A DNA stretch of 48,712 nt from JAKQDH01 sp029558835 (lineage in GTDB: Bacteria > Planctomycetota > Phycisphaerae > UBA1845): NCBI GenBank assembly GCA_035356615.1, contig DAOQSN010000039.1:1-48712 (forward strand), given 5' to 3'. Positions 7,954 to 16,779 of the stretch are shown one piece after another. Each line of letters begins with the position of its first letter. Within the stretch, counting starts at the first letter, position 1. A model generated the notes under the pieces. That model was not told the origin of the DNA and did no database searches. It saw only the letters and a list, made by a program, of their open reading frames with translations. Both the position numbers and the translations under genes were made by a program.

Positions 7954-9180
7954 TCAGGGCGTCGCGGTGACCGGCGCCGGGATCGGACCGGGCCCGTCCG
8001 CGGCGACGGCCTGCAATCCCGCCTGGGCCCAGGTGCAGTGTGGGTTGCGCCGCAACGCCTCCGAGAAGTAGTTGCGAGCGTCCTCCGCGGCGCCTTGGGC
8101 AGAGCACACTTCCGCGAGCAGGCAGTAGGCGTCGACGTCGTCCGGGCGCTGCTGCAAGAGCTGGCGGAGCGAGTCGGCCGCCCCGGTGTGGTCGGCACAA
8201 CGCCACTGGATCACCGCTCGAACGAGCAGCACCTCGGGGTGGCGCGGTTCGCGCTGGCGGGCGATCTCCAGGCTGCGGCGCGCCAGCGCCAGGTCGCCGG
8301 TCGCCACGGCCGACTTGGCGAGCAGAATCTGGGCCCGCGTGTCTTCCGGTGCGTTCCGGGCGTACTCGCGCAGGGTCCGCAAGGCCGCCTCCGGGTCGCC
8401 CGCTTCAAGCTGACACAGAGCCAGCGCCCGCCTGACCACCGGGGAGGCATTCTCCCCCAGTGTGCGCAGCAGCGGCTCCAGCATGGCGGCCGCCTCCGCC
8501 CACCGCCCGGCGCTCACCAGCAGCAGGCCGTACTCCTCGGGCACCAGGGTGCCGTCCTTCACGAGCGGCAGCGCATCCCGATAGCGGCGGGCGGCCCCCT
8601 CGGCGTCCCCCAGCAGGGCGGCAATGTGCGCCCCCAGCACGGTCAGGGTGGCATCCCCCGGGAAGCGCACGGCGTGTTCATCGACCAGCGTCAGGGCCTC
8701 GACGGGGCGTTCGAGCGCCACCAGGCACTCCGCCTCGGCCGCGATGAAGTCCACGTCTTTGTCCTCCGCGAGCGTCCGGGCTTCGTGGTAGCGTTGCAGG
8801 GCGCCCGGCAGGTCGCGGCACTGCTCGGCGATGACGCCCAGCAGGTACGCAAGTTCCGCCGCCCGGATGCCCGCCTGCTCGGCGAGCTGGATGGTCTGCT
8901 GGGCCGCGGACGGGTTGCCCAACTCGAGTTGCCCCTCGGCGCGTACGATGTAGGCCCGCGCGCAGGTGGGGTCGAGGGTGATCGCTTCGCCGGCGGTGGC
9001 CACCACGTGCTCGAACTGACCGGCCGCGGATTGCTGCTCGGCAAGCTGGAGCTTGACGCGCGCCCGCACCTGGTTCCACTGTTGCTCCGCCTGCTGGCGG
9101 GCCGTGGGTGGCTTGGGGTGCGCGCAACCGGCGCCGACCGCCAGGAGCCCGACCGTAAGTAAGCTGACCAGTGCCTTCAT
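7954..9180 (-). CDS. TPR-repeat lipoprotein of the pilus locus (PilF/PilW-like pilotin candidate)
   Basis: A 408-residue protein with a lipoprotein signal peptide (hydrophobic stretch ending VGAGC, Cys19), so it is probably anchored in a membrane facing the periplasm. The rest is a chain of helical TPR-type repeats from about residue 30 to 390 (LLVSAGRWAEAAAMLEPLL, YHEARTLAEDKDVDFIAAEA and similar). Its place between the secretin and pilB genes suggests the role of PilF/PilW, which helps the secretin reach and assemble in the outer membrane. It is longer than the usual six-TPR PilF (about 250 residues), so additional assembly roles are possible. A GTG nine bases upstream could also start it. 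Confidence 0.75.
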   Translation of the reverse strand: MKALVSLLTVGLLAVGAGCAHPKPPTARQQAEQQWNQVRARVKLQLAEQQSAAGQFEHVVATAGEAITLDPTCARAYIVRAEGQLELGNPSAAQQTIQLAEQAGIRAAELAYLLGVIAEQCRDLPGALQRYHEARTLAEDKDVDFIAAEAECLVALERPVEALTLVDEHAVRFPGDATLTVLGAHIAALLGDAEGAARRYRDALPLVKDGTLVPEEYGLLLVSAGRWAEAAAMLEPLLRTLGENASPVVRRALALCQLEAGDPEAALRTLREYARNAPEDTRAQILLAKSAVATGDLALARRSLEIARQREPRHPEVLLVRAVIQWRCADHTGAADSLRQLLQQRPDDVDAYCLLAEVCSAQGAAEDARNYFSEALRRNPHCTWAQAGLQAVAADGPGPIPAPVTATP

Positions 9181-9315
9181 GATGTCCACCCTTGCTTCCG
9201 TTCTTGGGGGGTGCCTGCGCTGCGTGACTTCACGTCAGTGCCTGCCGCCGTGGCCGTCTCGCCGCTTGCTTTCGGTCGCGGCTCGGCGCAGAGACGGCGA
9301 ACCGCGCGGCGCGTT

Positions 9316-11214
9316 TCAGTCGGAAAAGCCGTTGGGCCCGCGAAGTTCACCGGGCGCCAGGAACGGCGGACCGGGGCGGCCGAACTGCGGCAACACCAAG
9401 CCGCGGTCGCGGGCGATCAGGTTCCACAGGAACCCGCGGGCGGCCGTGCCGTCCTCGTCCCAAGCGCGCGTGCCGGCGATCTTCTCTTTGAGCTGGATGG
9501 CCGGCAGGCAGCGCGGTTGATTGTGCAGGGCCAGCCGAAGGTCCCACAGGGCCCAGTTGGTCCTCCCGGCGGCGTAGTGGTCCAGCGCCCGGTGGTAGAA
9601 GCCCTGGGCGAGGCGTTGGCGCCCCTGCCACATCATCCCGCGACGCATGCCCACCCGCATGCGCTCGATGTCCTCGCGTTGCTGCTGGGCTGCCTCGGCA
9701 TAGGCCGCATCGTCTTTGACGATACGGAGCGTCATCAAAATGATGACCTCTTCCCGCGAGATCGAGTCATTGTTGGAGCGGAACAGTTGCCCCAGCCCGG
9801 GGATGTTGCCCAGCAGCGGCACTTGCGACCGTGCGTCTTTGGTTACGTCGCGGAAGAGGCCGCCGATGAGGATGGTGTGTCCGTCGCGGACGACGACGTT
9901 GGTGGTGACCTCGGTGGTTTGCTTGGTGGGCAGGCCCTGGGCGTTGACGAAGCCGACGCTGTCCTCGGGGTGCAGTTCGACGCGGACGAACCCATCCTGG
10001 CTGATGTAGGGGCGGAAGATCAGGGTGGTCCCGCTCTCCAGGAACTCGACCGTCTGGATTGCCTGGGTTTCGGTAACCGTGGTGGTCAGGAAGCCGTCGC
10101 GACGCCCGACGATGACCTGGCCACGCTGCTTGTTGAGCGCCAACACCTTGGGATTGGCCAGGATCGTCGTGTCCGTGACCTGCTCCAGGGCGCGGAGGAA
10201 CATGGCCACGTTGTCCTTAAGAATGCCGACGGACAGCCCGCCGCGCGGTACGTTGGAGCGCACGTCGGTGGCCGCTCCGATGTTGAACTCGCTGAAGTTC
10301 TCCGGGGGCAGGTCGCCCAGAGTAAGGTCCTGGATGCCCGCCGAGGTCGCCCCCAGCGTCTGCAAATCCACGCCGCCGACAACGGAGAAGTCAATCCCCA
10401 GGGCGTTGTCTTCGGTCAGTTGGGCGCGCAGGATGGTTGCCTCGATGAGGACCTGCTGCGGCCGCACGTCGATCTCCCCCAGCACCCGCTCGATGCGTTC
10501 CAGGTGGGCGCCGCGGTCCGTCACGATAACGAAGTCCGTGTTGGCGTGGGTATTGCCGCCGGCGTCGTCGGGGCTGCTGGCGACGCCGCGTTCCGGGTCC
10601 GGGGGGACGGCAAGACTGCCGACGCTACTCAAGAGGGGCGTCAGGTAGGTCTTGGCGTCGGCCGCACTAATGTAGTTGAGCGGGAACACCCGGGTCACCG
10701 GCGGATCAGCCGCCAGGGCCATGTCGTCCAGTTCCTTCCTGGTGTAGACGTAGATGAAGTTCCCGCTGCGGACGAAACCCGCGCCGTTGGCCAGCAGAAT
10801 CGCGTTCAGCGCCTCGTCAAAGCTGACGTCGTAAAGGGTCGCGGTGACGGTGCCCGACACCTGCGGCGACGCGATGATGTTGTGCCGGCTCTCCAGCGAA
10901 AGCAATTGCAGGACGGTGGCCAGGGCCAGGTTCTGCACGTGCAACTCGACGGTACCCTGCTCGGTGACCCGCACCTCGGGCTCCGCGCCGGGCAGCGGCT
11001 CGGGAGCGGGTGCCTCCTGAGGCTGCTCGGCCGTCGGTCCCCCGGCTTCGCCCAGCAGGTCGGCGGTGGCACTGAGCGTCTCCAGCAACTGCCGATAGGG
11101 AGACGCCTTGGGCTCCTGCCCGCCGGCCGCCGGCGGCGGCGGGGTAGCCGGTGCCGGCTTGGCCAACAGCAGCGCCAAAACGACGCAGCCTAGCACGCGA
11201 CCGGTTCTGTTCAT
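9316..11214 (-). CDS. Secretin (PilQ/GspD family outer-membrane channel)
   Basis: A 632-residue secretin. The ATG at 11214 is preferred over an upstream TTG because AGGAGA precedes it at good spacing. A signal peptide (about residues 1-23) is followed by a Pro/Ala-rich stretch, a secretin/TonB short N-terminal domain (around VELHVQNLALATVLQLLS), an N-domain (RVFPLNYISAADAKTYL), and the secretin core: VLIEATILRAQ, the VPLLGNIPGLGQLF signature, and EEVIILMTLRIV. About 130 residues follow the core, more than is usual, including a helical stretch with repeats of basic residues. The protein forms the outer-membrane pore through which the pilus passes. Its neighbours pilMNOP upstream suit PilQ better than GspD. 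Confidence 0.92.
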   Translation of the reverse strand: MNRTGRVLGCVVLALLLAKPAPATPPPPAAGGQEPKASPYRQLLETLSATADLLGEAGGPTAEQPQEAPAPEPLPGAEPEVRVTEQGTVELHVQNLALATVLQLLSLESRHNIIASPQVSGTVTATLYDVSFDEALNAILLANGAGFVRSGNFIYVYTRKELDDMALAADPPVTRVFPLNYISAADAKTYLTPLLSSVGSLAVPPDPERGVASSPDDAGGNTHANTDFVIVTDRGAHLERIERVLGEIDVRPQQVLIEATILRAQLTEDNALGIDFSVVGGVDLQTLGATSAGIQDLTLGDLPPENFSEFNIGAATDVRSNVPRGGLSVGILKDNVAMFLRALEQVTDTTILANPKVLALNKQRGQVIVGRRDGFLTTTVTETQAIQTVEFLESGTTLIFRPYISQDGFVRVELHPEDSVGFVNAQGLPTKQTTEVTTNVVVRDGHTILIGGLFRDVTKDARSQVPLLGNIPGLGQLFRSNNDSISREEVIILMTLRIVKDDAAYAEAAQQQREDIERMRVGMRRGMMWQGRQRLAQGFYHRALDHYAAGRTNWALWDLRLALHNQPRCLPAIQLKEKIAGTRAWDEDGTAARGFLWNLIARDRGLVLPQFGRPGPPFLAPGELRGPNGFSD

Positions 11215-11268
11215 CAACGTTCTCCTCAGCAAGTGCGAGGCGGTCCTGCGCGGGCCTCGCGCTGGTGC

Positions 11269-11886
11269 CTACGGCATCCGCAACAGTAGCCGGCGGTCCC
11301 GGTCGCCGAGCACCACGTGCCGGGTGCCGATCTCCAACACCACGTAGCGGCCCACCTGATCGTGCAGACCCACGGTTGCCCCATTGATCACGGCGAACGC
11401 GCCGGCCTGGGGCGGGTTCGCACGGAACGTTGCCTCCAAGACCAGTTCCTCCTCCTCGGGCTCAGGCTGGGCAGGTGCCGCGGCCGTTTGCTCCGCCGGG
11501 GTGGGCGGTACGAAGCGTTCCCAGTCCAAGGCGAACGGGTCTCGCCCCAACGTCCGCGGCACCGGCGGCGCGGCTCGCCGCGCGACGGGCAGCGTGCCCG
11601 GGACGGGAGCCGACGGCGCCCCCGCGTCCACCGTGCCCACGGCGCCCGGCGGCGCCGGCAGCGTCGGCGGTACCTCGGCGCCCGCCGTGGCCGCGACGGC
11701 TGAACTCGGCCAGCGCACAAACTGCGCCGCCACCACGATCACCAGCACGACACCGAGCACGCCCAGCACCGCCGCCCGACCCGGTGAGCGCCGCAATTCC
11801 GCCTGGCAGCGGTTCAGCCATGTCGTTTCGCCGCCTGTCACTGCCTTCTCTCCGGAGCCCGCCGCGAACGAGAAACACCGGTTCAC
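11269..11886 (-). CDS. PilP/GspC-like inner-membrane linker protein
   Basis: A 205-residue protein with one membrane helix at about residues 38-56, a long Pro/Ala/Glu-rich linker (65-150) and a small C-terminal beta domain (about 155-205, ending in RHVVLGDRDRRLLLRMP). That is the layout of PilP or GspC, which connect the inner-membrane PilNO or GspLM complex to the secretin. The position directly upstream of the secretin matches both. GTG start is assumed. PilP is normally a lipoprotein, and no lipobox is seen here, so a GspC-like membrane anchor is the better description. Confidence 0.65.
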   Translation of the reverse strand: MNRCFSFAAGSGEKAVTGGETTWLNRCQAELRRSPGRAAVLGVLGVVLVIVVAAQFVRWPSSAVAATAGAEVPPTLPAPPGAVGTVDAGAPSAPVPGTLPVARRAAPPVPRTLGRDPFALDWERFVPPTPAEQTAAAPAQPEPEEEELVLEATFRANPPQAGAFAVINGATVGLHDQVGRYVVLEIGTRHVVLGDRDRRLLLRMP

Positions 11887-11908
11887 TCGCCCGGACGGAC
11901 CGGGCGGT

Positions 11909-12436
11909 TCAGTTCGCCTCGAAGTACACTTCCAGCTTCAGCGTCGTAATGAGCGTCCCGGACGAGCCCTCCTTGTACTGCGTGTCCACGGTGGCCACGC
12001 GTACCAGCCGATCCAGCGACTCGATGCCTTCCAGGAAGCCGTACAACGCCGCGAAGCTGCTCTCGAACGTCATGGCGATGGTCACCACGCCGACGCCGTC
12101 GCTGACCTCCGGTGGCCGCGGCGTCAGGTCCTGCGCCGTGAGCCCGGTCTCCGTGGCCAGGCGGTCCAGCTTCTCCAGCAGCGGACCGAGCCGGGCCTCC
12201 GCCGGAATGCGGTCCTGCAGATGTGCCAGCGCCTGCCGACTGCGCTGCAAGCGCGTCTCGGCGTCCACCGCGCTGAGACCTTGCTGCTCGCGCGCGGCCA
12301 CCTCGGCCTGGAGGGTTCGCACCTGCGCACACGCCTCGGCCAGTTGGCGCCGCTGCGGCTGAATCAGCAGCCCGCCCACGGCAAGCAACCCCACCACCAG
12401 GGCGCCCGTGATCAGTTGGTCTCGCACTCTCCGCAT
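11909..12436 (-). CDS. pilO: PilO-like type IV pilus alignment protein
   Basis: A 175-residue protein with one N-terminal membrane helix (residues 9-25), a heptad-like coiled coil (about 30-75), then a ferredoxin-like periplasmic domain with the segments VSDGVGVVTIAMTFES and LYGFLEGIESLDRLVRV. The latter matches the conserved PilO pattern ending in a SL-x-R-LV-x-V stretch. In the pilus machine PilO pairs with PilN in the inner membrane. Gene order pilM-pilN-pilO-(pilP)-secretin is conserved and supports the call. GspM is the alternative if the system is type II secretion. Confidence 0.85.
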   Translation of the reverse strand: MRRVRDQLITGALVVGLLAVGGLLIQPQRRQLAEACAQVRTLQAEVAAREQQGLSAVDAETRLQRSRQALAHLQDRIPAEARLGPLLEKLDRLATETGLTAQDLTPRPPEVSDGVGVVTIAMTFESSFAALYGFLEGIESLDRLVRVATVDTQYKEGSSGTLITTLKLEVYFEAN

Positions 12437-12496
12437 GGGACGTCACGTCCTCGGTAACGGGTCGACCACCCTGTCGTTGTCACCGTCCTTGCCGCA

Positions 12497-13108
12497 TCAT
12501 TCGAACTGCGGCAGGTAACACTGAATCTCGAACTCGCGCACCGCCACTCCGTTTGTCTCCGCCGGCCGCGAGTACTGAAGCTGCACATCCCTGAACACGG
12601 CGGACTCGGCCAGGGCGTTAACGAACCTGCCCACGTCGGGCGCGCGCAGGGCGTACCCCACCAGCACCGTGTTCAACGGCGGCGTACCGCCGGGTTGCAC
12701 CGGCGCGGCGGCCGATGCCGACAGCGCCGACGATGCCACCCGCGGCTCCTGCTTGACGGTCAACGCGTGCAGCACGGCCGACTCCGGCAGGCAGTTCGCC
12801 AACTCCGCCACCACGCGATGCAACCTCAGCCCGCCGCACAAGTCCGCGAGGCGTGCTTCGCGCAGCGCCGCGCGTTCCAGCTCGGCCTGCACCGTGGCAG
12901 CCTGGGTGACCAAGGGCTCCTGACGTAACCGGATCCCAGCGAGGGTGGCCAGGTCGCGACGCACCAGGTGAAGACGCATTTGCAGCGTCAGGGTCCAGGT
13001 GCCCAGCGCCCCCACAATCAGGAGCAACCAGATCGCCCGACGATGCCGCTGCCCGCGCCGGACCAGCGCCTCGCGATACCATACCGGGGTGAAATCCAGC
13101 GTCTTCAT
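12497..13108 (-). CDS. pilN: PilN-like type IV pilus alignment protein
   Basis: A 203-residue bitopic protein. The ATG overlaps the pilM stop by four bases (ATGA), which decides the start and implies translational coupling. A membrane helix covers about residues 26-42, then a coiled coil, then a PilN-type domain (HRVVAELANCLPESAVLHALTV). PilN binds PilM through its short N-terminal cytoplasmic tail and pairs with PilO in the periplasm. The N-terminal tail here (MKTLDFTPVWYREAL) is longer than the family's usual short consensus (I-N-L-L-P-W-R), so its PilM contact may differ. An insert rich in Ala/Ser/Pro (around residue 135-155) is unusual. Confidence 0.8.
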   Translation of the reverse strand: MKTLDFTPVWYREALVRRGQRHRRAIWLLLIVGALGTWTLTLQMRLHLVRRDLATLAGIRLRQEPLVTQAATVQAELERAALREARLADLCGGLRLHRVVAELANCLPESAVLHALTVKQEPRVASSALSASAAAPVQPGGTPPLNTVLVGYALRAPDVGRFVNALAESAVFRDVQLQYSRPAETNGVAVREFEIQCYLPQFE

Positions 13109-14358
13109 GCCTGCACTGCCTCGGCTCGCGGAGGCGCAGCACTCTCCCGGGCCACGCCGCCCAGCGCCAGACCGAGGGCGGTCGCCCATTCCGGCTGACC
13201 GCAACGCCGGTCCGCGCCGGTGAACACCCGCTCCGTTCCCAAATGCTTGAACGGGTGCCCGACACGCAGCGGCAATCCGATCGTTTCACTCAACGCCGCC
13301 AGCAGGGCGTTACTGCGCGCAGGAGCCCCCACACAGGTAATGCTCTCCGGCCGGGCCCCACGAAACGTCACCGAGAAATAGCGAAGACAAAGACCGACTT
13401 CCTTCCCCAGATGTTGCAGGTCGGGTCGCAGGGCGTCCCAGACGGCCGCCTGCTCTTCCGCGCCGTCTTCGGCCACCGTCTCGGGGGTCACTTCCGTTCC
13501 TGCGGCCGCGGTCTCGGCGCCGGCGACTCCTTCCGCCGGGCCGGTGGCCGTCGCCTTCGGGCCGGCGTCCACCGACGACGGCGGGGTCGGGGCGGTCGTG
13601 TCGGGCCGACGCAGTGTCCGATCCAGCAGCTCCCCGGCCCGCGGCGCGTCCACGGCCAGGGTCCGCGCCAGCGTGGCACCAAAGTGGGCCGTGCCGACGT
13701 CGAACGCTTTGAGGAAGACGATCTCCGGTCCCTGAGTAATCAGCAGGCGTGCCCCGTCGTACCCGAGGTCCAGGAAGGCGTTGGTCTGCCCCACGTCCTC
13801 CGAACGTTGCAGGAAACGCTCGAAGCACCGAAACAGGGCACCGGGCGCCAACTCCATGCGCGCTACCTCCAACCCCAGGGTGCGCGCCACCTCCAGTTGA
13901 CGACGAACGACCTCTCCCGGCATCGCCAGCACGATGAGCTCAAACTGCTCGCCTTGGCCGGTGCTGACTTTGCCGGCGTTGTAGAAGCGCACTTGGGCCT
14001 CGTCGTCGAGCGCGGTGAAGCGTTCCAGCGCCTCGAAGCGCACCGCTTCCTCCAGCTCGACGTCGGGCATGCAGGGCAGGCGGAAGTTCTTGATCCGGGC
14101 AGCGCCCAGAGGCAGCGTCAGGGAAAGACGGTGTCCGTGGAAGTGCCCCTGCTGGCGCAGGTGCCTGATTCGATCGGCGTGCGCGGCCAACCGTTCCTCC
14201 GGAGCCACGGTGGTCGCCTCAACGGGCGCACTGGCCGCGGCACACACCTCCAGCCGCTGCCCCGTCCGCGCGATCTGGAGCATGCGGAGGGTGTGGGCCC
14301 CCACGTCCAGCGCTATGGGACCGTATCGCTCGGTGGTCCACGGGAAGCCAAAGCTCAC
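13105..14358 (-). CDS. pilM: PilM, actin-like type IV pilus assembly ATPase
   Basis: A 417-residue PilM of the actin/FtsA fold. The GTG start is supported by GGAGA five to six bases upstream. Phosphate-binding and actin-fold motifs are seen (ALDVGAHTLRMLQI, LPLGAARIKNFRLP, FLDLGYDGARLLI, ITCVGAPARSNALLAALSE). PilM is a cytoplasmic nucleotide-binding protein that contacts PilN at the inner-membrane base. A low-complexity Ala/Pro/Glu/Thr-rich segment of about 55 residues (around 250-305) interrupts the fold and is not seen in standard PilM. This makes the protein longer than the usual 350 residues. Confidence 0.9.
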   Translation of the reverse strand: MSFGFPWTTERYGPIALDVGAHTLRMLQIARTGQRLEVCAAASAPVEATTVAPEERLAAHADRIRHLRQQGHFHGHRLSLTLPLGAARIKNFRLPCMPDVELEEAVRFEALERFTALDDEAQVRFYNAGKVSTGQGEQFELIVLAMPGEVVRRQLEVARTLGLEVARMELAPGALFRCFERFLQRSEDVGQTNAFLDLGYDGARLLITQGPEIVFLKAFDVGTAHFGATLARTLAVDAPRAGELLDRTLRRPDTTAPTPPSSVDAGPKATATGPAEGVAGAETAAAGTEVTPETVAEDGAEEQAAVWDALRPDLQHLGKEVGLCLRYFSVTFRGARPESITCVGAPARSNALLAALSETIGLPLRVGHPFKHLGTERVFTGADRRCGQPEWATALGLALGGVARESAAPPRAEAVQA

Positions 14359-14478
14359 ACGATGGTCTCCGGGTCTGCCCGCTCCGCGTCGGTGACAACG
14401 GTAGCGGGCGTCGGGCCGTTTCATGGCTACACGCCGGCCGCACGAACGCAACGTCCCTGCGCTTTGTGGAAACGGACG

Positions 14479-14775
14479 CTACGGGTTCGCGGGGCGCGGA
14501 ACCTTCGGCGCTTCGGGCTTCTTATCGGCACCTTCCATGCGCACGTTAAGCGTCTGGGTCTTCAAGGTCTGGAGAATGTCCGACAGGAGCTGGTTCGTGC
14601 GTCGGGCCTCGTCCAGCAGTTGTTGCCTCTGGAGGCCGCTGTCGGGAATCTGGGCGACGGCCATGGGAGTCAGCGAACCGGGTTCCACCCATACTTTCAG
14701 GCAGCTAAGCACGATGAAAGTACCGATAATCAGCGCCCCCACACGGGCACGCGGGGACAACGGTTGGGCAAACAT
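14479..14775 (-). CDS. Small single-pass membrane protein upstream of pilM
   Basis: A 98-residue protein with one membrane helix (about residues 13-28), then a periplasmic stretch with a short coiled coil (QRQQLLDEARRTNQLLSDIL) and a Pro/Lys-rich tail. GGGAG lies seven bases before the chosen ATG at 14775; an ATG six bases earlier has the site too close. The strand and spacing (about 120 bases before pilM) place it first in the pilus operon. No family is recognised. It could be a regulatory or stabilising subunit of the pilus base, but this is inference. Confidence 0.6.
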   Translation of the reverse strand: MFAQPLSPRARVGALIIGTFIVLSCLKVWVEPGSLTPMAVAQIPDSGLQRQQLLDEARRTNQLLSDILQTLKTQTLNVRMEGADKKPEAPKVPRPANP

Positions 14776-15160
14776 ACACATCTCCCTGTGCCAGAACTTG
14801 TGGCAACGGTTGGGGGCCGGTGCGGTGACCGGTCCCGGGCTGCCCCGGGGGCCGCCCGCCGCGGAAGACTGAACCCGGCAGCGCGCACCAGGGGTGTCCC
14901 ACCCTCGACCTATCGGACGCTCGGGCGGACCAGTCGAGTCCCGTTTCACTTGGGGGCAACAGAATGGCCGAGGCTGGAAGAGCGCCGGCGCGTACGTTCC
15001 GTGGAAACCAGGGCTGTGCAGGCTGAATCACCGTGGCCCGGTTCCGCGGTAGCGATCCGGACCACGACTGGCAGGGAACGGGCGATGGCAGGCACTGAGG
15101 TCGCCCGAGCGCACAGGGCCGCTCCCGTGACGGACACGCATGATCCGGGAGTGCGACCCC
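14776..15160. other. Intergenic region upstream of the pilus operon
   Basis: About 385 bases lie upstream of the small membrane protein gene and downstream of the antiporter gene, both on the minus strand. It should hold the pilus operon promoter. I see no gene, no strong promoter and no repeat in it. Confidence 0.4.
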
Positions 15161-16420
15161 TCACGCCGCGTTCGGGGAGGCCACCTCGCGCGGCGGTAAG
15201 TCCCGCAATAACCGCTTGATGATCCAGATGAAGCCGCCGGTCAGCAGCAGGTTGAGAGCCAGCGACAGCATGGCCACCACGACGACCGGCCCGGCGATGC
15301 CGTAGGAAAGCGATAGAACGAGCACCCCCGCGCCCACCTCACCCCGCGGCCACATGCCAATGGCGACCGCGAACCGCTCACGCAGCGACGCCGCCCGGCG
15401 ATAGCACAGGACGCAGAACATCTTGCCGAGGTTGGCCAATAGCGTGATCACCAACACGTGCAGGGCGATGGCGCCCCAGGACATCGGCGGCGTGAGCGCG
15501 GCGAGCTTACCGGCGATGGTCGCCGGGGGGGCCGTGTCAGCGACCGCGGGTCCGATAAACACCGGCATGGACAGCCCCACCAACACCATGAAGACGGCCG
15601 AGACGATCGTGGACACGCGCTGCTCGTTCGGCGCCTCCGGGCCCTCCTGGTGCCCGTTACGGGCATCGTCCCGATGCGGATCGTGCCCCCGCGGCCGGGC
15701 CAGCATGCAACCCAGCACAAACGCAGGCAGCAGCACCTCGATGTGAACCGGAACCGTGTCATCCAGCAGCTTGCTGAAGCGATAGATCCCTTCGCAGAGC
15801 AGGGCGATCGCCAGGGCATAGCCCAGCACCCATGGCCAGGTAACCGGCAGCCGAACCCGGTGCAAATACCGCCACGCCAACCCAAGCTGGACGATCATCA
15901 CCACCACAATCAGGGCAAGCTGCCAGCGCACGCCGACCATGGCCATCTTGAGCGGGATCATCAGCAGCACGGTATCGAGGTCGTCGAAGATGGCCAGGAC
16001 GCGTGCCTTGCGGAACACCCAGGTAGCACTCAGACCCGCCGCCGCGAGCATGCTGAACAGGACTCCGGCGGAAGTGGGGGCAGCGAAACGCGAGGCCAGC
16101 AGGGCCTCCTTCCAGACGGGCCAGGATGACCACGCCTCGGCAGGCAGCATCAGCAGCACAAAGTACGCGCAGCAGAACACCCAGGGGAAGGCAGCCGCCG
16201 TCGCCGCTACCACGTAGTCCCAGCCGTACTGGCGCACGTTGCGTTTGTCGATCTCGAACTCATACCCCACGTGGACCATGATGAACGCCAGGCCCGCCAT
16301 GGTCAGGAAGGTGACCAAGGCGTCCAGAGGGCCGGAAGCCTCGCCCGCCACATAGGGAAGCGTCTGCGAGCCCGCCAGCCCCACAATGAGCAGTACTGAG
16401 AAGAGGAGCACTTTGCCCAT
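15161..16420 (-). CDS. Na+/H+ antiporter-like transporter (CPA family)
   Basis: A 419-residue polytopic membrane protein with roughly eleven to twelve hydrophobic segments, of the monovalent cation:proton antiporter class. Recognisable elements: the TFLTMAGLAFIMVHVGYEFEID stretch with acidic residues near the end of a helix, a DDLDTVLLMIP segment corresponding to the ion-binding Asp pair region, and the ending MLSLALNLLLTGGFIWIIKRLL. A His/Asp/Arg-rich loop (near residue 245-265, HDPHRDDARNGHQEG) lies between helices on the presumed cytoplasmic side. It likely exchanges Na+ or K+ for H+ at the inner membrane. It stands alone with no operon partner and is divergent from the sulfatase gene. Confidence 0.75.
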   Translation of the reverse strand: MGKVLLFSVLLIVGLAGSQTLPYVAGEASGPLDALVTFLTMAGLAFIMVHVGYEFEIDKRNVRQYGWDYVVAATAAAFPWVFCCAYFVLLMLPAEAWSSWPVWKEALLASRFAAPTSAGVLFSMLAAAGLSATWVFRKARVLAIFDDLDTVLLMIPLKMAMVGVRWQLALIVVVMIVQLGLAWRYLHRVRLPVTWPWVLGYALAIALLCEGIYRFSKLLDDTVPVHIEVLLPAFVLGCMLARPRGHDPHRDDARNGHQEGPEAPNEQRVSTIVSAVFMVLVGLSMPVFIGPAVADTAPPATIAGKLAALTPPMSWGAIALHVLVITLLANLGKMFCVLCYRRAASLRERFAVAIGMWPRGEVGAGVLVLSLSYGIAGPVVVVAMLSLALNLLLTGGFIWIIKRLLRDLPPREVASPNAA

Positions 16421-16779
16421 ACGGTGGTCGCCTTCCCGTCAGCCCGTTCGCGGGCCCCCACGCGCCGGCGCCGGACCCGCCGGGGAAACACCGGTACACT
16501 CCTGAATCTGGGCTGTCGGCGGGCGAATGTCAACCGCGCCGCGTAAGGTGCCCTCCACGCCACGGTAGGCAGCGCTGTCCGGCTACCCGACTGTTGCACG
16601 ATCAGGCGCAGACGGAGACGGTGACAGCCGCCAAGCGTCTCCTCACCCGGCAGCGAGGTCGGCAGGGTCGTAGAGAGTGCGGACCACGTCTGCGCGGGGA
16701 TGGCGAGGAGTCGGTAGCCGTTGGCCCTCCACCAGTGTAGAATGACCGGATACGATTCGCCGCACGACGAGGTCGGATT
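16421..16779. other. Intergenic region between divergent antiporter and sulfatase genes
   Basis: A 359-base divergent spacer. It must carry the promoters of both flanking genes. A GAGG-type ribosome site precedes the sulfatase ATG; otherwise I see no gene or clear signal. Confidence 0.4.

Noticed and set aside
9211..11193. A 660-codon plus-strand open frame
   Set aside because: It lies opposite the secretin gene, whose motifs are clear; this is a shadow frame.
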